Part shown: one piece after another, positions 1 through 8,302 of the stretch
Numbering within the stretch: the stretch's first letter is position 1
How the letters are laid out: every line of letters begins with the position of its first letter
Assembly (NCBI GenBank): GCA_944354265.1
Contig: CALVPX010000010.1
Span: forward strand, 1-43,505
From: an uncultured Clostridia bacterium
Lineage (GTDB): Bacteria; Bacillota; Clostridia; Christensenellales; Borkfalkiaceae
DNA: 43,505 nucleotides
Reading direction: 5' to 3'
Made by a program: the position numbers and the translations under genes
The notes under the pieces: model-generated
The model's input: only the letters and a program-made list of their open reading frames with translations
Told to the model about the DNA's origin: nothing
Database searches by the model: none

Positions 1-25
1 GTGCGAATAGCACAGCCGGTACCAT

Positions 26-68
26 GCCCTTACAGGGCTAGTGCAAACTACGCGTTGAACGCGTAGTT
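26..68. repeat. Two adjacent hairpins at the left end
   Basis: A 5-bp hairpin (26-38) is followed by a perfect 10-bp inverted repeat (46-55 with 59-68, loop TGA). No T-run follows on either strand, so it does not look like an intrinsic terminator. A short frame from base 1 stops at 64-66 inside the second hairpin. Paired subterminal hairpins of this kind occur at ends of IS200/IS605-type elements, but no transposase is in the window, so the identity is a guess. Confidence 0.35.
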
Positions 69-82
69 ATGATTTATAGGTA

Positions 83-111
83 TTGAAAGGATAGAAATTA
101 TATGATATAAT
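83..111 (+). promoter_or_regulatory. Sigma-A promoter for the GNAT gene
   Basis: TTGAAA (83-88), a 17-bp spacer, and TATAAT (106-111) preceded by an extended -10 TGA. Transcription should begin near 118, leaving a leader of about 139 nt before the start codon at 257. No further structure was recognised in that leader. Confidence 0.7.
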
Positions 112-256
112 TGCTTTGTTGATTTTAAGGGCAAAAAAGTCCGTTTGAAGATTATGTTCTAGTCAAGTCAAGAGTAAATTTATTAAAGTATTGCGTGCTT
201 GACATACTAGCCATGGTAAAGCTCTGGCAAAAACTTGTGGAGGTTAGCAGGTAAAT

Positions 257-1219
257 ATGTATTATGAAGTGATTGCCTCTAACAACTTTGAACACCTTGC
301 GATAAAATTCAAACAGGAACAATGCTCAGATTATTTTATGACTTACGAGCATGAAATGGACTTCTATGAGTTCGGTGCATATTTTTTGAAAGCCGGTTGT
401 GTTAAAAATGAAAGCTATCACAAGTCGGCCGCGTTTGGCGAAAAAGTTTTACAGGAGAATGACGAGCGGCTTAAAATTGCTCTATGGAATCAGATTTTTC
501 CTGTTGCAATCAAATTTATGACAGAAAGGCCTTTTGCCTATGACAGCAAATACCCCAGGCTTTCGGCGCTTCTCACGGAAGTGACTGAATGCGCTAAAAA
601 ATTTAAAAATAATTTTGGTGAAGGTCTTTCGCACGATAACCAATTTGAAACCGAACGGCTGCGCCTCGTCCCTTGCGATAAAAAATACCAAAGCACACTT
701 ATTGAATATTTCGTGGCGCATAAAGATGACTTGCTGATACTTTATAACAGACCGTTCAGTGAAAAGAATATTCAATTCATAAACAGGATGTATGCGACGG
801 ACGACGACAATTTAATTCGCTTTTCCATACTTGATAAGAGTACAGATAATATGGTTGGGTGTACGGGAGTGATGTTTGTCGGCAAAGTTGCTTATATTGA
901 ATATATAATTTTTGAAGAGTACAGGCGCGCGGGATACGCCTTTGAGGCGGTAAACGCCTTGATTTCCAAGCTTTTTAATGGAGATATATACAGGTGTGTC
1001 AACAGCGTTTATAAAGGTAAGTTTGAAAAGAAAAGGGCTGTGCCCGAGGTTATAAAGGCGGAGATATGCCGCGGGAATACCCCTTCGGAAAACTTTGTTA
1101 AAAGATTGGGGTTTAACTTTGACGGCGTAGACAGATTTGCCATCACTAAATACGACGCAAACGGTCTGCCCGAAAGTCAGGAGGACAAGTTGCTGTATTC
1201 GTTATGTAAACTTGAATAA
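257..1219 (+). CDS. GNAT-family N-acetyltransferase with an extra N-terminal domain
   Basis: 320 aa. The C-terminal half, from about residue 130 (motif FETERLRLVP), reads as a RimJ-type GNAT acetyltransferase. It has the usual strand order, the IEYIIFEEYRRAGYAFEA acetyl-CoA-binding segment, and a final strand with NFVKRLGF. The family transfers an acetyl group from acetyl-CoA to an amine; the acceptor cannot be told from sequence. The first 120 residues are not recognised. The start is ATG with GGAGG 13 nt upstream, a long spacing. It is the first gene of a short unit with the nuclease gene 50 nt downstream and is driven by the promoter at 83-111. Confidence 0.75.
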   Translation: MYYEVIASNNFEHLAIKFKQEQCSDYFMTYEHEMDFYEFGAYFLKAGCVKNESYHKSAAFGEKVLQENDERLKIALWNQIFPVAIKFMTERPFAYDSKYPRLSALLTEVTECAKKFKNNFGEGLSHDNQFETERLRLVPCDKKYQSTLIEYFVAHKDDLLILYNRPFSEKNIQFINRMYATDDDNLIRFSILDKSTDNMVGCTGVMFVGKVAYIEYIIFEEYRRAGYAFEAVNALISKLFNGDIYRCVNSVYKGKFEKKRAVPEVIKAEICRGNTPSENFVKRLGFNFDGVDRFAITKYDANGLPESQEDKLLYSLCKLE

Positions 1220-1268
1220 AAAATTGCCCTTGATGAGCAATAAATAAAATTAACATAAGGAGGAATTT

Positions 1269-2477
1269 ATGGATACTAACGATAATAACTGTTTTGATTT
1301 GCTCGATAAGTTGGTAAAGGACATTGAAGAAAAAATTAGTAATGCAAAAAGCAATGAGTTCAATATGTTCCTTGCTACGGGAATGGCAACCCAAGAGGTT
1401 AAACATTCAAAGTTTTTAGCGAATTTACTTGACCCTAAATATCCGCATAATCTTGGTAATAGTTTTTTAAAGGCGTTTTTGGATAGTTTATATGATTATA
1501 AGTGTGTAGCAGGTCTACCTAAAAATTCGGACATATTGGGTATTTCCAAAAGTGAACTTTTAGATATTGCAAATAGCCGTCATATAGAGTTATTTACAGA
1601 AAAAAGCCTGACTATAGATGAGGGCGGCAGAATGGACATTTGTATTAGCGCAGATAACTTTATGGTAATAATAGAGAATAAAATGTTTACCGGTACACAC
1701 GGTGAGCAATTGAGAAGATATGAAGATGAATTTACCAATTATCAAAGTAAACGTAGAATTTTTATATATCTTACCCCTAAGGGTGATGCGCCGGTAGAGG
1801 ATGGCATAATACGCCAAAATTGGTGTGTTATGAGTTATGAAAAGATTGTAGAGATTATAAATAATCTGATAAAGATACAAAAAAATAACAGAGTAAAAAT
1901 AATTATGGAGGATTACGCAAAAATGATAGATTTAAATGTTTTAAAGGGAAACAGCCAACTTCTCGATGCCTGCGAAGAAGTATACAGAAATAATAGGGAT
2001 GCGATAGAGCTTATCAATCACTATGCACAGACGTCAATGGAGAATATTCTGATAAAATGTGCGGAACTAATTCAGAAAAAATATCCTGAGGTCACTATTT
2101 ATAGTCGTGATGGAGCAAAGGGAAATATTTATTTCTATACTCCCGTTATGAAGCAATATTTTGAAAATCCTGATAAATGTTGCCGATGCGTTTTAGGAAC
2201 ATCGGATGGCGGTGCCAGCGTTAGTGGATTCGTTGAGTTTTTAAAGCCTAAAGGTACAAACTGGGATGAGGTTCAGGGGAAATATCTTAGAAAATATAAT
2301 CCCGATAAGGTTGGACAAGATCAATTTGCCGGACTTATGAAAAGACAAAAAATTTTACTTAAACAGGATAGAGGTGGAGATATCGAAGGTTTAAAAAAGA
2401 AAATAGAAACCAATATTGACAGTTATATTAAAAATATAAGGCAGATAGAGGAAAATTTGAAGTCTCTCCAGTGTTAA
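1269..2477 (+). CDS. PD-(D/E)XK nuclease superfamily protein (PDDEXK_4 type)
   Basis: 402 aa. It matches the PDDEXK_4 pattern: an N-terminal QEVKHSKFLANLLDP segment (about 42-56), H60, and the catalytic core D123 (GRMDICI), E136-x-K138 (IIENKMF) and Q147 (EQLRRYEDE). The family is presumed to be a Mg2+-dependent DNA endonuclease, often in defence or accessory loci; substrate and partner are unknown. The C-terminal 200 residues are mostly helical and not recognised. The start ATG has AAGGAGG 5-6 nt upstream. Codons are strikingly A/T rich compared with genes after 15 kb, suggesting transfer. Confidence 0.8.
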   Translation: MDTNDNNCFDLLDKLVKDIEEKISNAKSNEFNMFLATGMATQEVKHSKFLANLLDPKYPHNLGNSFLKAFLDSLYDYKCVAGLPKNSDILGISKSELLDIANSRHIELFTEKSLTIDEGGRMDICISADNFMVIIENKMFTGTHGEQLRRYEDEFTNYQSKRRIFIYLTPKGDAPVEDGIIRQNWCVMSYEKIVEIINNLIKIQKNNRVKIIMEDYAKMIDLNVLKGNSQLLDACEEVYRNNRDAIELINHYAQTSMENILIKCAELIQKKYPEVTIYSRDGAKGNIYFYTPVMKQYFENPDKCCRCVLGTSDGGASVSGFVEFLKPKGTNWDEVQGKYLRKYNPDKVGQDQFAGLMKRQKILLKQDRGGDIEGLKKKIETNIDSYIKNIRQIEENLKSLQC

Positions 2478-2512
2478 AACTAAAAAATATTATATTCTTG
2501 TGAGGAAGCATT

Positions 2513-3199
2513 ATGATTCGTAACGACTTAGAAATATATTCTGGTAGATTACATAAATACATTGGAACAGCAAGCGAACTTATAATTCCCGATGAAGTAT
2601 ATAGCATAGATGGGTATGCTTTTGAGTATAACAATACATTGAAAAAGATAATTTTACCGCAATCATTTGACAATATTCCCCAATCTGCTTTTTGTTCCTG
2701 CAGAGCATTACAGAGTATTGTTATCCCGTCTACGGTGAGGGTGATAGACGCCGCCGCCTTCTATGACTGTATTTCTTTAACTGATTGTGTTCTTCCTGAC
2801 GGCATTATATCAATTGGACGGGACGCATTCAGCTGTTGCATCAGTCTTGAAACGATTAAAATACCTAAAAAGGTTATCTCAATAGGCATGTCGGCATTTA
2901 GCGAATGTTCGGCGCTTAAAATGATTGATTTGCCGTATAAATTGAAAAGAATTGAAGTTGGTACCTTTTCTTCATGTGAAAGACTTGAGGAGGTTGCATT
3001 CCCTGAAGGACTTGAAGAGATTGAGAGAATTGCATTTCAAAATTGCAAAATGCTTTCCTATGTTGAAATTCCCCGCAGTGTAAAACACATCGGACCATGT
3101 GCTTTTAATGGTTGCGAAAGATTAACAATAAAAGTGCCCGAGGGGTGTGTATGTGAAAATAATGCTTTTAGCTGGTGCAGATCTGTACAAAGATATTAA
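2513..3199 (+). CDS. BspA-type leucine-rich repeat protein (LRR_5)
   Basis: 228 aa composed almost entirely of LRR_5/BspA repeats of about 23 residues (for example YAFEYNNTLKKIILPQS, AFYDCISLTDCVLPDG, AFSCCISLETIKIPKK, TFSSCERLEEVAFPEG). There is no signal peptide, so unlike most BspA proteins it is predicted to be cytoplasmic. The fold is a protein-binding solenoid; the partner is unknown. The start has GTGAGGAAGC upstream. It closes the first transcription unit, with a strong terminator 8 nt after the stop. Position next to a nuclease gene suggests an accessory or sensor role, which is speculative. Confidence 0.8.
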   Translation: MIRNDLEIYSGRLHKYIGTASELIIPDEVYSIDGYAFEYNNTLKKIILPQSFDNIPQSAFCSCRALQSIVIPSTVRVIDAAAFYDCISLTDCVLPDGIISIGRDAFSCCISLETIKIPKKVISIGMSAFSECSALKMIDLPYKLKRIEVGTFSSCERLEEVAFPEGLEEIERIAFQNCKMLSYVEIPRSVKHIGPCAFNGCERLTIKVPEGCVCENNAFSWCRSVQRY

Positions 3200-3206
3200 T
3201 ATACAT

Positions 3207-3239
3207 AAAAACGGCGGAGCCTAAAGCTCCGCCGTTTTT
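3207..3239. terminator. Intrinsic terminator after the LRR gene
   Basis: Inverted repeat 3207-3220 with 3226-3239, 14-bp stem, loop CTAAA, with A-tract and T-tract flanks, so it may work in both directions. Confidence 0.9.
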
Positions 3240-3496
3240 ATGTTTTTGTGGTGATGGTCAGGTCTTTAAGAACAATATTTATGCACAAATAACAAATAAT
3301 GATAGTAAATATCAAGAATTACCTTAAAATTATGTTAAAATGAAAATTAAAAACGTTAATTTTATGAGGGTGCCAGCCGGAACATTTTTTAAAAGAATTT
3401 GTTATAATGCCATAAACTAAAAAATCAGTGCGGATATGTCTCCAAAAAAATTTTTTAAAAACTCTTTAGTTGACGCATTTTTGCGACAACTGACCG

Positions 3497-3525
3497 TTGA
3501 ACGCGGTCGAAGGCAATGGTATAAT
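3497..3525 (+). promoter_or_regulatory. Sigma-A promoter of the WYL-kptA operon
   Basis: TTGAAC (3497-3502), a 17-bp spacer and TATAAT (3520-3525). Transcription should start near 3532. The reading frame of the next gene is open from TTG 3497, but that codon is the -35 element itself, so the true start is ATG 3551. Upstream, 3240-3490 is A/T-rich non-coding DNA in which nothing else was recognised. Confidence 0.8.
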
Positions 3526-3550
3526 CGCATTGAAATCAAGGAGGAAAATC

Positions 3551-4621
3551 ATGACGGAAAACACCAATACAAAATTTAAAAAGTCAGCCGCGCTCTACAA
3601 CCTTTTGTCGCGCGCCGATGGACAGGCGCTCGAAACTGCCGCTATTGCGGAGGAAATGAACGCCGTAGGATTTACCTGCGACAGAAGGAAGTTACCCGAA
3701 GAGGTGGAGGCACTCAATAACCTCTTTTATAGCTGTGCAATGGGTTCGGATGAGGGCTTTAATGCGGACAGTGCAGACAACGTTATTTTAACTTCGCGCG
3801 GGGCGCACAATGCAAGGCTATACAGCTTCAATAAAACTTCTCCCTACTTAACTGCCGGAGGGCCCTCATCGCTTACACTGCCTGAACTTCGTTTTCTTTG
3901 TGATGCGACTCTTTCTGCCGACTTTATGACGAAAGAGATGGTAAGGGAGCTGTATGGCAAGCTCAAAAATATGGCTGATACGGGGGACAGGGTTTGCCTT
4001 GAAAGGTATTCGCGCTATGGCAGTGGTCGTCACCATTCCAATGATGAAGTTATGCGTTCGACGGAGTGTATATGCAGAGCAATCGCCGCAGGCAAAAAGG
4101 TTTCGTTTGATTACTTCATACTCGACGATAAATGTCAGCGCAGCTATTACGGCGAAAGGCGCGTGCTGAACCCTTACGGGTTGGTGTTCAACGACGGATA
4201 TTATTACCTGTGCGGCTATTCGGAAAAGCACCACGGCAACCGCACATACCGCCTCGACAGGATGACGGGTGTCGAAATTGAAAAGGACGACATTATCCGT
4301 ATAAACGGCAGGGTTGAATTTCTTTCGCGCGATACCAAGTATCTGCTCACGGGCAACAGTATGTGGAGCGGCAAGAACAAGCAGGTAATTCTGCGCGTGC
4401 ACGAAAGTTTGCTAGGCGATATCTACGATATGTTCGGCGAGGGCGTGGAGATTACGCCCGACGATCCCGGCTTTTATACGGTAAACGTGCGCGTTACCAC
4501 CTCCGAGGTATTCCTGAATTGGGTGGCACTGTTTGGCGCAAATATGAAGATAATCTCGCCCGACAGCACTAAGAACGAGATGAGAGAATTTCTTGAAAAG
4601 GCGCTCAAAAATTATGAGTGA
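3551..4621 (+). CDS. WYL-domain transcriptional regulator
   Basis: 356 aa. The N-terminal winged helix (about 1-75) is followed by a WYL domain (about residues 170-250, with ICRAIAAGKKVSFDY, NPYGLVFNDGYYYLCGY and YRLDRMTG) and a C-terminal WCX-like segment ending in FLEKALKNYE. WYL proteins bind nucleic acid or nucleotide ligands and often control defence genes. The start is ATG with AAGGAGG 6 nt upstream, placed about 20 nt after the predicted transcription start. It is the first gene of a tightly packed seven-gene operon and is probably its regulator; the ligand is unknown. Confidence 0.88.
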   Translation: MTENTNTKFKKSAALYNLLSRADGQALETAAIAEEMNAVGFTCDRRKLPEEVEALNNLFYSCAMGSDEGFNADSADNVILTSRGAHNARLYSFNKTSPYLTAGGPSSLTLPELRFLCDATLSADFMTKEMVRELYGKLKNMADTGDRVCLERYSRYGSGRHHSNDEVMRSTECICRAIAAGKKVSFDYFILDDKCQRSYYGERRVLNPYGLVFNDGYYYLCGYSEKHHGNRTYRLDRMTGVEIEKDDIIRINGRVEFLSRDTKYLLTGNSMWSGKNKQVILRVHESLLGDIYDMFGEGVEITPDDPGFYTVNVRVTTSEVFLNWVALFGANMKIISPDSTKNEMREFLEKALKNYE

Positions 4622-5063
4622 GGCAGCGCATATGACAATTCAGCGGCAGTTTATATGTAAGAATCTCGAAGGCGGGTACACGCTCTTAACTCTCAACGAG
4701 TTCGACGGTGTGTTTTACCTCACCAAAAAAGATAAACCTGTATCGGGCGCAACTTACGTAAGCCGCGAAATTTTCGGAATACTTCAACGTGGACTTTTAA
4801 ATCGTAAGTATACGAAATTTGAAGGCAACTATATTGAATGTATCGATAAAAAATATATCTGGGCGCTGTGGCTGTGCGTAGGCGAAAATGAAGTTTCAAC
4901 CGAGCGCATACAAAAGTTTTGCGAGGTGGAAAGATACACCGCCCTCCGCATGGTCAACTGGATGGAGCGCATGGGCTATGTCTCTCCTGAAGAGGACGGA
5001 GGTAGAAAAGTGCTCATTGATATGGATGAATTTATCGCCCAATTCGGGCAAACGGAGATATAA
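4614..5063 (+). CDS. Small protein with FtsK-gamma-like winged helix
   Basis: 149 aa from ATG 4614, which overlaps the WYL stop; ATG 4632 with GTGAGG upstream is an alternative start. The last 60 residues (YIWALWLCVGENEVSTERIQ, then TALRMVNWMERMGYVSPEED) follow the pattern of the FtsK gamma DNA-binding winged helix: a helix, a QRxxxxYxxA-like recognition region, and MExxGxV. The N-terminal 80 residues are unrecognised. No ATPase motor is present, so this is not FtsK itself. Inference: a DNA-binding component or second regulator of the operon, translationally coupled to the WYL gene. Confidence 0.6.
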   Translation: MSEAAHMTIQRQFICKNLEGGYTLLTLNEFDGVFYLTKKDKPVSGATYVSREIFGILQRGLLNRKYTKFEGNYIECIDKKYIWALWLCVGENEVSTERIQKFCEVERYTALRMVNWMERMGYVSPEEDGGRKVLIDMDEFIAQFGQTEI

Positions 5064-5066
5064 ATT

Positions 5067-5873
5067 ATGAAGTTTTACTTTGCTCACGGTCATATTATCG
5101 GTCAGGACGCTACAGGCGACAATGAAAGGTGGGGCAGGTGGAGCAACTTCTCGGAGGTATTTTTCAGCTTTGATAAGGCGAAGAAATATCTTTTAGATGC
5201 ATTCAACGGGCGGCTTACAAACATTTACCTTGACGACCCTATATTCCGTGACGGAAAAGCTGCCGACCTCGACGAAGACAACTGGAAGGGTGAATATGTA
5301 AGCGAATATATTGAGTATGAACTGACTATTTCAGAGATTGACTCTGATATATGCCCCGATCAATATTCAAATGAGGGCGCAAGGCGCATGGAGTGGGTGC
5401 TGCGTTATACGGGTGATATCCGCACGCGTTACATAGTATTGCGCGACGGCGTTGGCGTGGAGTTCCGCCCCTCAGACGAACTGCCGGAGGCGGGAACTAA
5501 ATATAAGGTCGGCGATCTTGTGACTTTCAACGACATGGAAAACAAAGAATATTTTGCCGACGTGTTTGTAATCACTAAAACCCCGCAAAAGGTTGAGGGA
5601 GGGGTATGGCCCAACCATTATGAAGTGGCATATATCGAAAAGAGTAAAATTCTTCGCCCCGTAGTTCGGACGGAGCAGTTCCACGAGGAGGACATTCAGT
5701 TCTGCTTCAATGCGCTTTTAGAGCATAACCCTCTTAAAGAGCAGCTTTTAGCTCTGCAAAAGGTGGCAATGGGAGAAATTAATTTGCCCGAACAACTGCG
5801 TAAAGATATTTTTGACGGCAAAATACTGTTCAATGATGAGCCTTCGTGGCGGGATATTCCCGAATTAAAATAA
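5067..5873 (+). CDS. Unrecognised cytoplasmic protein, operon gene 3
   Basis: 268 aa, starting 3 nt after the preceding stop with GGAG 9 nt upstream. No signal peptide or membrane segment. The N-terminus (MKFYFAHGHIIGQDATGDNE) is distinctive. Residues about 145-195 (KYKVGDLVTFND, then a strand-rich stretch ending EVAYIEKSKIL) look like a small SH3/KOW-like barrel. The C-terminal 70 residues are helical and acidic. No catalytic motif is evident and I do not recognise the family. Tight spacing makes it part of the WYL-kptA operon. Confidence 0.7.
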   Translation: MKFYFAHGHIIGQDATGDNERWGRWSNFSEVFFSFDKAKKYLLDAFNGRLTNIYLDDPIFRDGKAADLDEDNWKGEYVSEYIEYELTISEIDSDICPDQYSNEGARRMEWVLRYTGDIRTRYIVLRDGVGVEFRPSDELPEAGTKYKVGDLVTFNDMENKEYFADVFVITKTPQKVEGGVWPNHYEVAYIEKSKILRPVVRTEQFHEEDIQFCFNALLEHNPLKEQLLALQKVAMGEINLPEQLRKDIFDGKILFNDEPSWRDIPELK

Positions 5874-5887
5874 AAAGGAGAGAATTA

Positions 5888-6661
5888 ATGTCAGATTTTA
5901 TAACAAAAAAGATAGAGGAAATCAAAGAGAAAAATTCTTTGAGTTATGGCGGGTTAGTGTATGACGCCTGCGGCAGGCGCCTGCCGTCGGGAACATTGTC
6001 GCTTGCCGAAAGATACAGGCTTGTAGGCAATCTTTTTGGCTTGCAGTTTTCGGAAAGGAGAACGGTGGGCGATTTCAATCCAATGATGGATAAAATTTGT
6101 GAAGATCCCGAATTTATAAAACTTGACGGCAAGTTACGCGCTGACCTTTGCCAAAGGTCGTTTGCCTACGACCGCGGTGAGGATGATATCGCTTTATTAA
6201 AATTGTCGCTCGGTTATATCAGGGAGTTAAGCCAAAAACTTGCAGAACTTGCCGCAAAGTTTTACGGTCGACCCGACTATATATTGCCCGCATATTTTGT
6301 GGCAACGCTAATTCATTATCATGCTCCCGGTTGCGCTTTCGAATGTAACAATATATTGTTCCACGATGGGCTGAGTGTGCTCTGTGACGATACGGACGAT
6401 TTAGGGATATATGGTGAGGATGCCGCTTCGCTTGAACGCATGCGCTGTAAGTTGAGCGAGTGGTACAACTTTGTATGCCAAAGCACGGGAATAGACACTC
6501 GTGCGCGCAGACATACCGACATTCAACTTTCATCAGTCATTCGTCATACGATTACGTGCTATGTCGTGGGATGTTTTATAAAAGAGTACGGCATTGTGGA
6601 GGACGGGCAGTTTCTGTATACAGTTGCCGCCAACAGGCTGATAGAAAGCATTACGCAATAA
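5888..6661 (+). CDS. Unrecognised protein, operon gene 4
   Basis: 257 aa. The frame is open upstream to 5846, but ATG 5888 with AAAAGGAG 8 nt before it is the likely start. Soluble, mostly helical, with no membrane segment or known motif. Residues about 15-35 (LSYGGLVYDACGRRLPSG) contain a Gly-rich turn. Cys and His residues are scattered without a clear metal site. It has some general resemblance in length and helical content to gene 7 of the operon (8303-9376), but I cannot show homology by eye. Family unknown. Confidence 0.65.
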   Translation: MSDFITKKIEEIKEKNSLSYGGLVYDACGRRLPSGTLSLAERYRLVGNLFGLQFSERRTVGDFNPMMDKICEDPEFIKLDGKLRADLCQRSFAYDRGEDDIALLKLSLGYIRELSQKLAELAAKFYGRPDYILPAYFVATLIHYHAPGCAFECNNILFHDGLSVLCDDTDDLGIYGEDAASLERMRCKLSEWYNFVCQSTGIDTRARRHTDIQLSSVIRHTITCYVVGCFIKEYGIVEDGQFLYTVAANRLIESITQ

Positions 6662-6691
6662 AATGAGTACAGATACGCGCTGTGAGGTAAA

Positions 6692-7750
6692 ATGAATATC
6701 CTGCCGTTTTTTAATTCGCGCGATATGGCTGAGCATTTAAAGGAACTCAATTACAATTTTTCGCTCAGGGAACTCGCCTATATAATCTGGCACAACCGCT
6801 CGGCCCCACTCGGACGCAAACGCATGGCGTGGCGAAAACTTTGCGCCATCTGCGGCGACTTTGAACTTGAAAGGCACGTTTTGGGTGACGGTATCCAAAG
6901 GCGCCCTCTTAGCAAAATAATTGACGAGCTTTTAAGTGAGGAAAATACGCTTCTGCAAAAGTTTTATGACAGGGAGGGCGCAGTTTATTCCTTTACCTTG
7001 CACTGTGAGGGCGACCAAAGTTGGTGTGAGGAGCACGAGCGGCTTTTCCCCGACTATGCCGCCTGCCTTGACTGTATAGGAAACGAATACAGGGGCGACT
7101 ACAAAATAGATAAAATTATAATAAAAAAGCGGTATATCGGGGATAGTGCGGGGGCAATCGGTCTTAAGCTCAATGGCGACAGGCAAATTTTAGGTGTATA
7201 TGACGATGGTGTTGAGGGGAATGATAGCTCAACGCCCGCCGATTGGCTGGATAATATATGGGTGAAGTTTCCTACGCCGTTCAGGCGGGGAGACATATTG
7301 CAATCGCCCCATTGCGATAAGCCATTTGTGCTCTTCGATTTAAGCGTGTGGAGCGGTGAAGAGCTTAAAGCACAGGGAGGTGTAAGCGACGAAAAGGCAC
7401 TTGTCGCCGCAGATAAGTTTATTGAGTACCATTCACGCACCGGCGACGGGAGCGATATATTCGGCAAGGGATGGTTCTTTGACGAGAACGGTAACATTTA
7501 TTGGGATCACGTTATGAGCTGCTACGACTTTGAATATTACCACGGCAATCTCACGGGCATCAACCGCTGCCTTGCAGTTTTGTCATCGGTTTTAAAGGGG
7601 GAGGGCGACGTCGATTTTCTGCTCTCCGCCTGTAAGACGATTGTCCTGCAGGAGCAGTTAAAGGACAGCCTTTGCAGACTGAATTGCAATTATGTGCGTA
7701 AATTTCTTTCACGATTCGGCTTGACGGAGGGAGGCAATGACTCAAAGTGA
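6692..7750 (+). CDS. Unrecognised conserved-looking protein, operon gene 5
   Basis: 352 aa, start ATG with GTGAGGT upstream. The N-terminus (MNILPFFNSRDMAEHLKELN) recalls hypothetical proteins common in gut Clostridia whose role is unknown. Further features are a helical first quarter, a Cys-containing middle (SWCEEHERLFPDYAACLDC) and a beta-rich segment with PFRRGDIL followed by PFVLFDLSVW. There are no membrane segments and no recognised active site. Its last 14 nt overlap the start of the kptA gene, implying translational coupling and possibly a functional pairing with the 2'-phosphotransferase. Confidence 0.7.
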   Translation: MNILPFFNSRDMAEHLKELNYNFSLRELAYIIWHNRSAPLGRKRMAWRKLCAICGDFELERHVLGDGIQRRPLSKIIDELLSEENTLLQKFYDREGAVYSFTLHCEGDQSWCEEHERLFPDYAACLDCIGNEYRGDYKIDKIIIKKRYIGDSAGAIGLKLNGDRQILGVYDDGVEGNDSSTPADWLDNIWVKFPTPFRRGDILQSPHCDKPFVLFDLSVWSGEELKAQGGVSDEKALVAADKFIEYHSRTGDGSDIFGKGWFFDENGNIYWDHVMSCYDFEYYHGNLTGINRCLAVLSSVLKGEGDVDFLLSACKTIVLQEQLKDSLCRLNCNYVRKFLSRFGLTEGGNDSK

Positions 7751-8300
7751 GCTTATAAATTTAAGCAAATTTCTCGCATATATACTGCGCCACAATCCGT
7801 CTGCCGCAAACATATCGCTCGACGAGAACGGTTGGGCAGAAGTGGATAAACTTATTGCAGGCATCAATACCGCAGGCAGAAAGATAGATATTCACATGCT
7901 TGAACAAATTGTGCGCGAGGATAAAAAGAACAGATATTCGTTCAACAAGGATAAGAGCAAAATTCGCGCCAATCAGGGACACTCGGTTGACGTTGAAGTT
8001 GATATGACTGAGTGCGCCCCGCCGGATATTCTTTATCACGGCACGGCGAAGAGGTTTTTAGAAAGCATTAAAGAACAAGGAATTTTGCGGCGTTCGCGCA
8101 GATTTGTTCATTTATCGGGAGATATAAAAACTGCCTTTGCAACGGGTAGCCGCCACGGCAAACCAATTGTTTTGGTAATCGACGCAAAGCAGATGGTTGC
8201 GGACGGGTACAGGTTTTATCTTTCGTTAAACAGCGTGTGGCAGTCTGCCGATATCCCGTGGAAGTATGTAATAAGAATAATAGATAAGAATGAGGACTAA
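7737..8300 (+). CDS. kptA: RNA 2'-phosphotransferase, Tpt1/KptA family
   Basis: 187 aa, the family's usual length. The family removes an internal RNA 2'-phosphate using NAD+, forming an RNA 2'-phospho-ADP-ribosyl intermediate and releasing nicotinamide and ADP-ribose 1'',2''-cyclic phosphate. The catalytic tetrad is visible: R18-H19 (YILRHNP), R77 (IRANQGHS) and R139 (GSRHG). HG at 101-102 (LYHGT) and the strand LSLNSVWQSADIP are also typical. The start has GGAGG close upstream and overlaps the preceding gene by 14 nt. Bacterial KptA has no settled physiological role; its presence in a WYL-led operon suggests RNA damage repair or ADP-ribosyl transfer in stress or defence (inference). Confidence 0.92.
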   Translation: MTQSELINLSKFLAYILRHNPSAANISLDENGWAEVDKLIAGINTAGRKIDIHMLEQIVREDKKNRYSFNKDKSKIRANQGHSVDVEVDMTECAPPDILYHGTAKRFLESIKEQGILRRSRRFVHLSGDIKTAFATGSRHGKPIVLVIDAKQMVADGYRFYLSLNSVWQSADIPWKYVIRIIDKNED

Positions 8301-8302
8301 TT

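Noticed and set aside
3497-3550. TTG start giving the WYL regulator 18 extra residues
   Set aside because: The codon is the -35 element of a good promoter; ATG 3551 has an ideal ribosome binding site.
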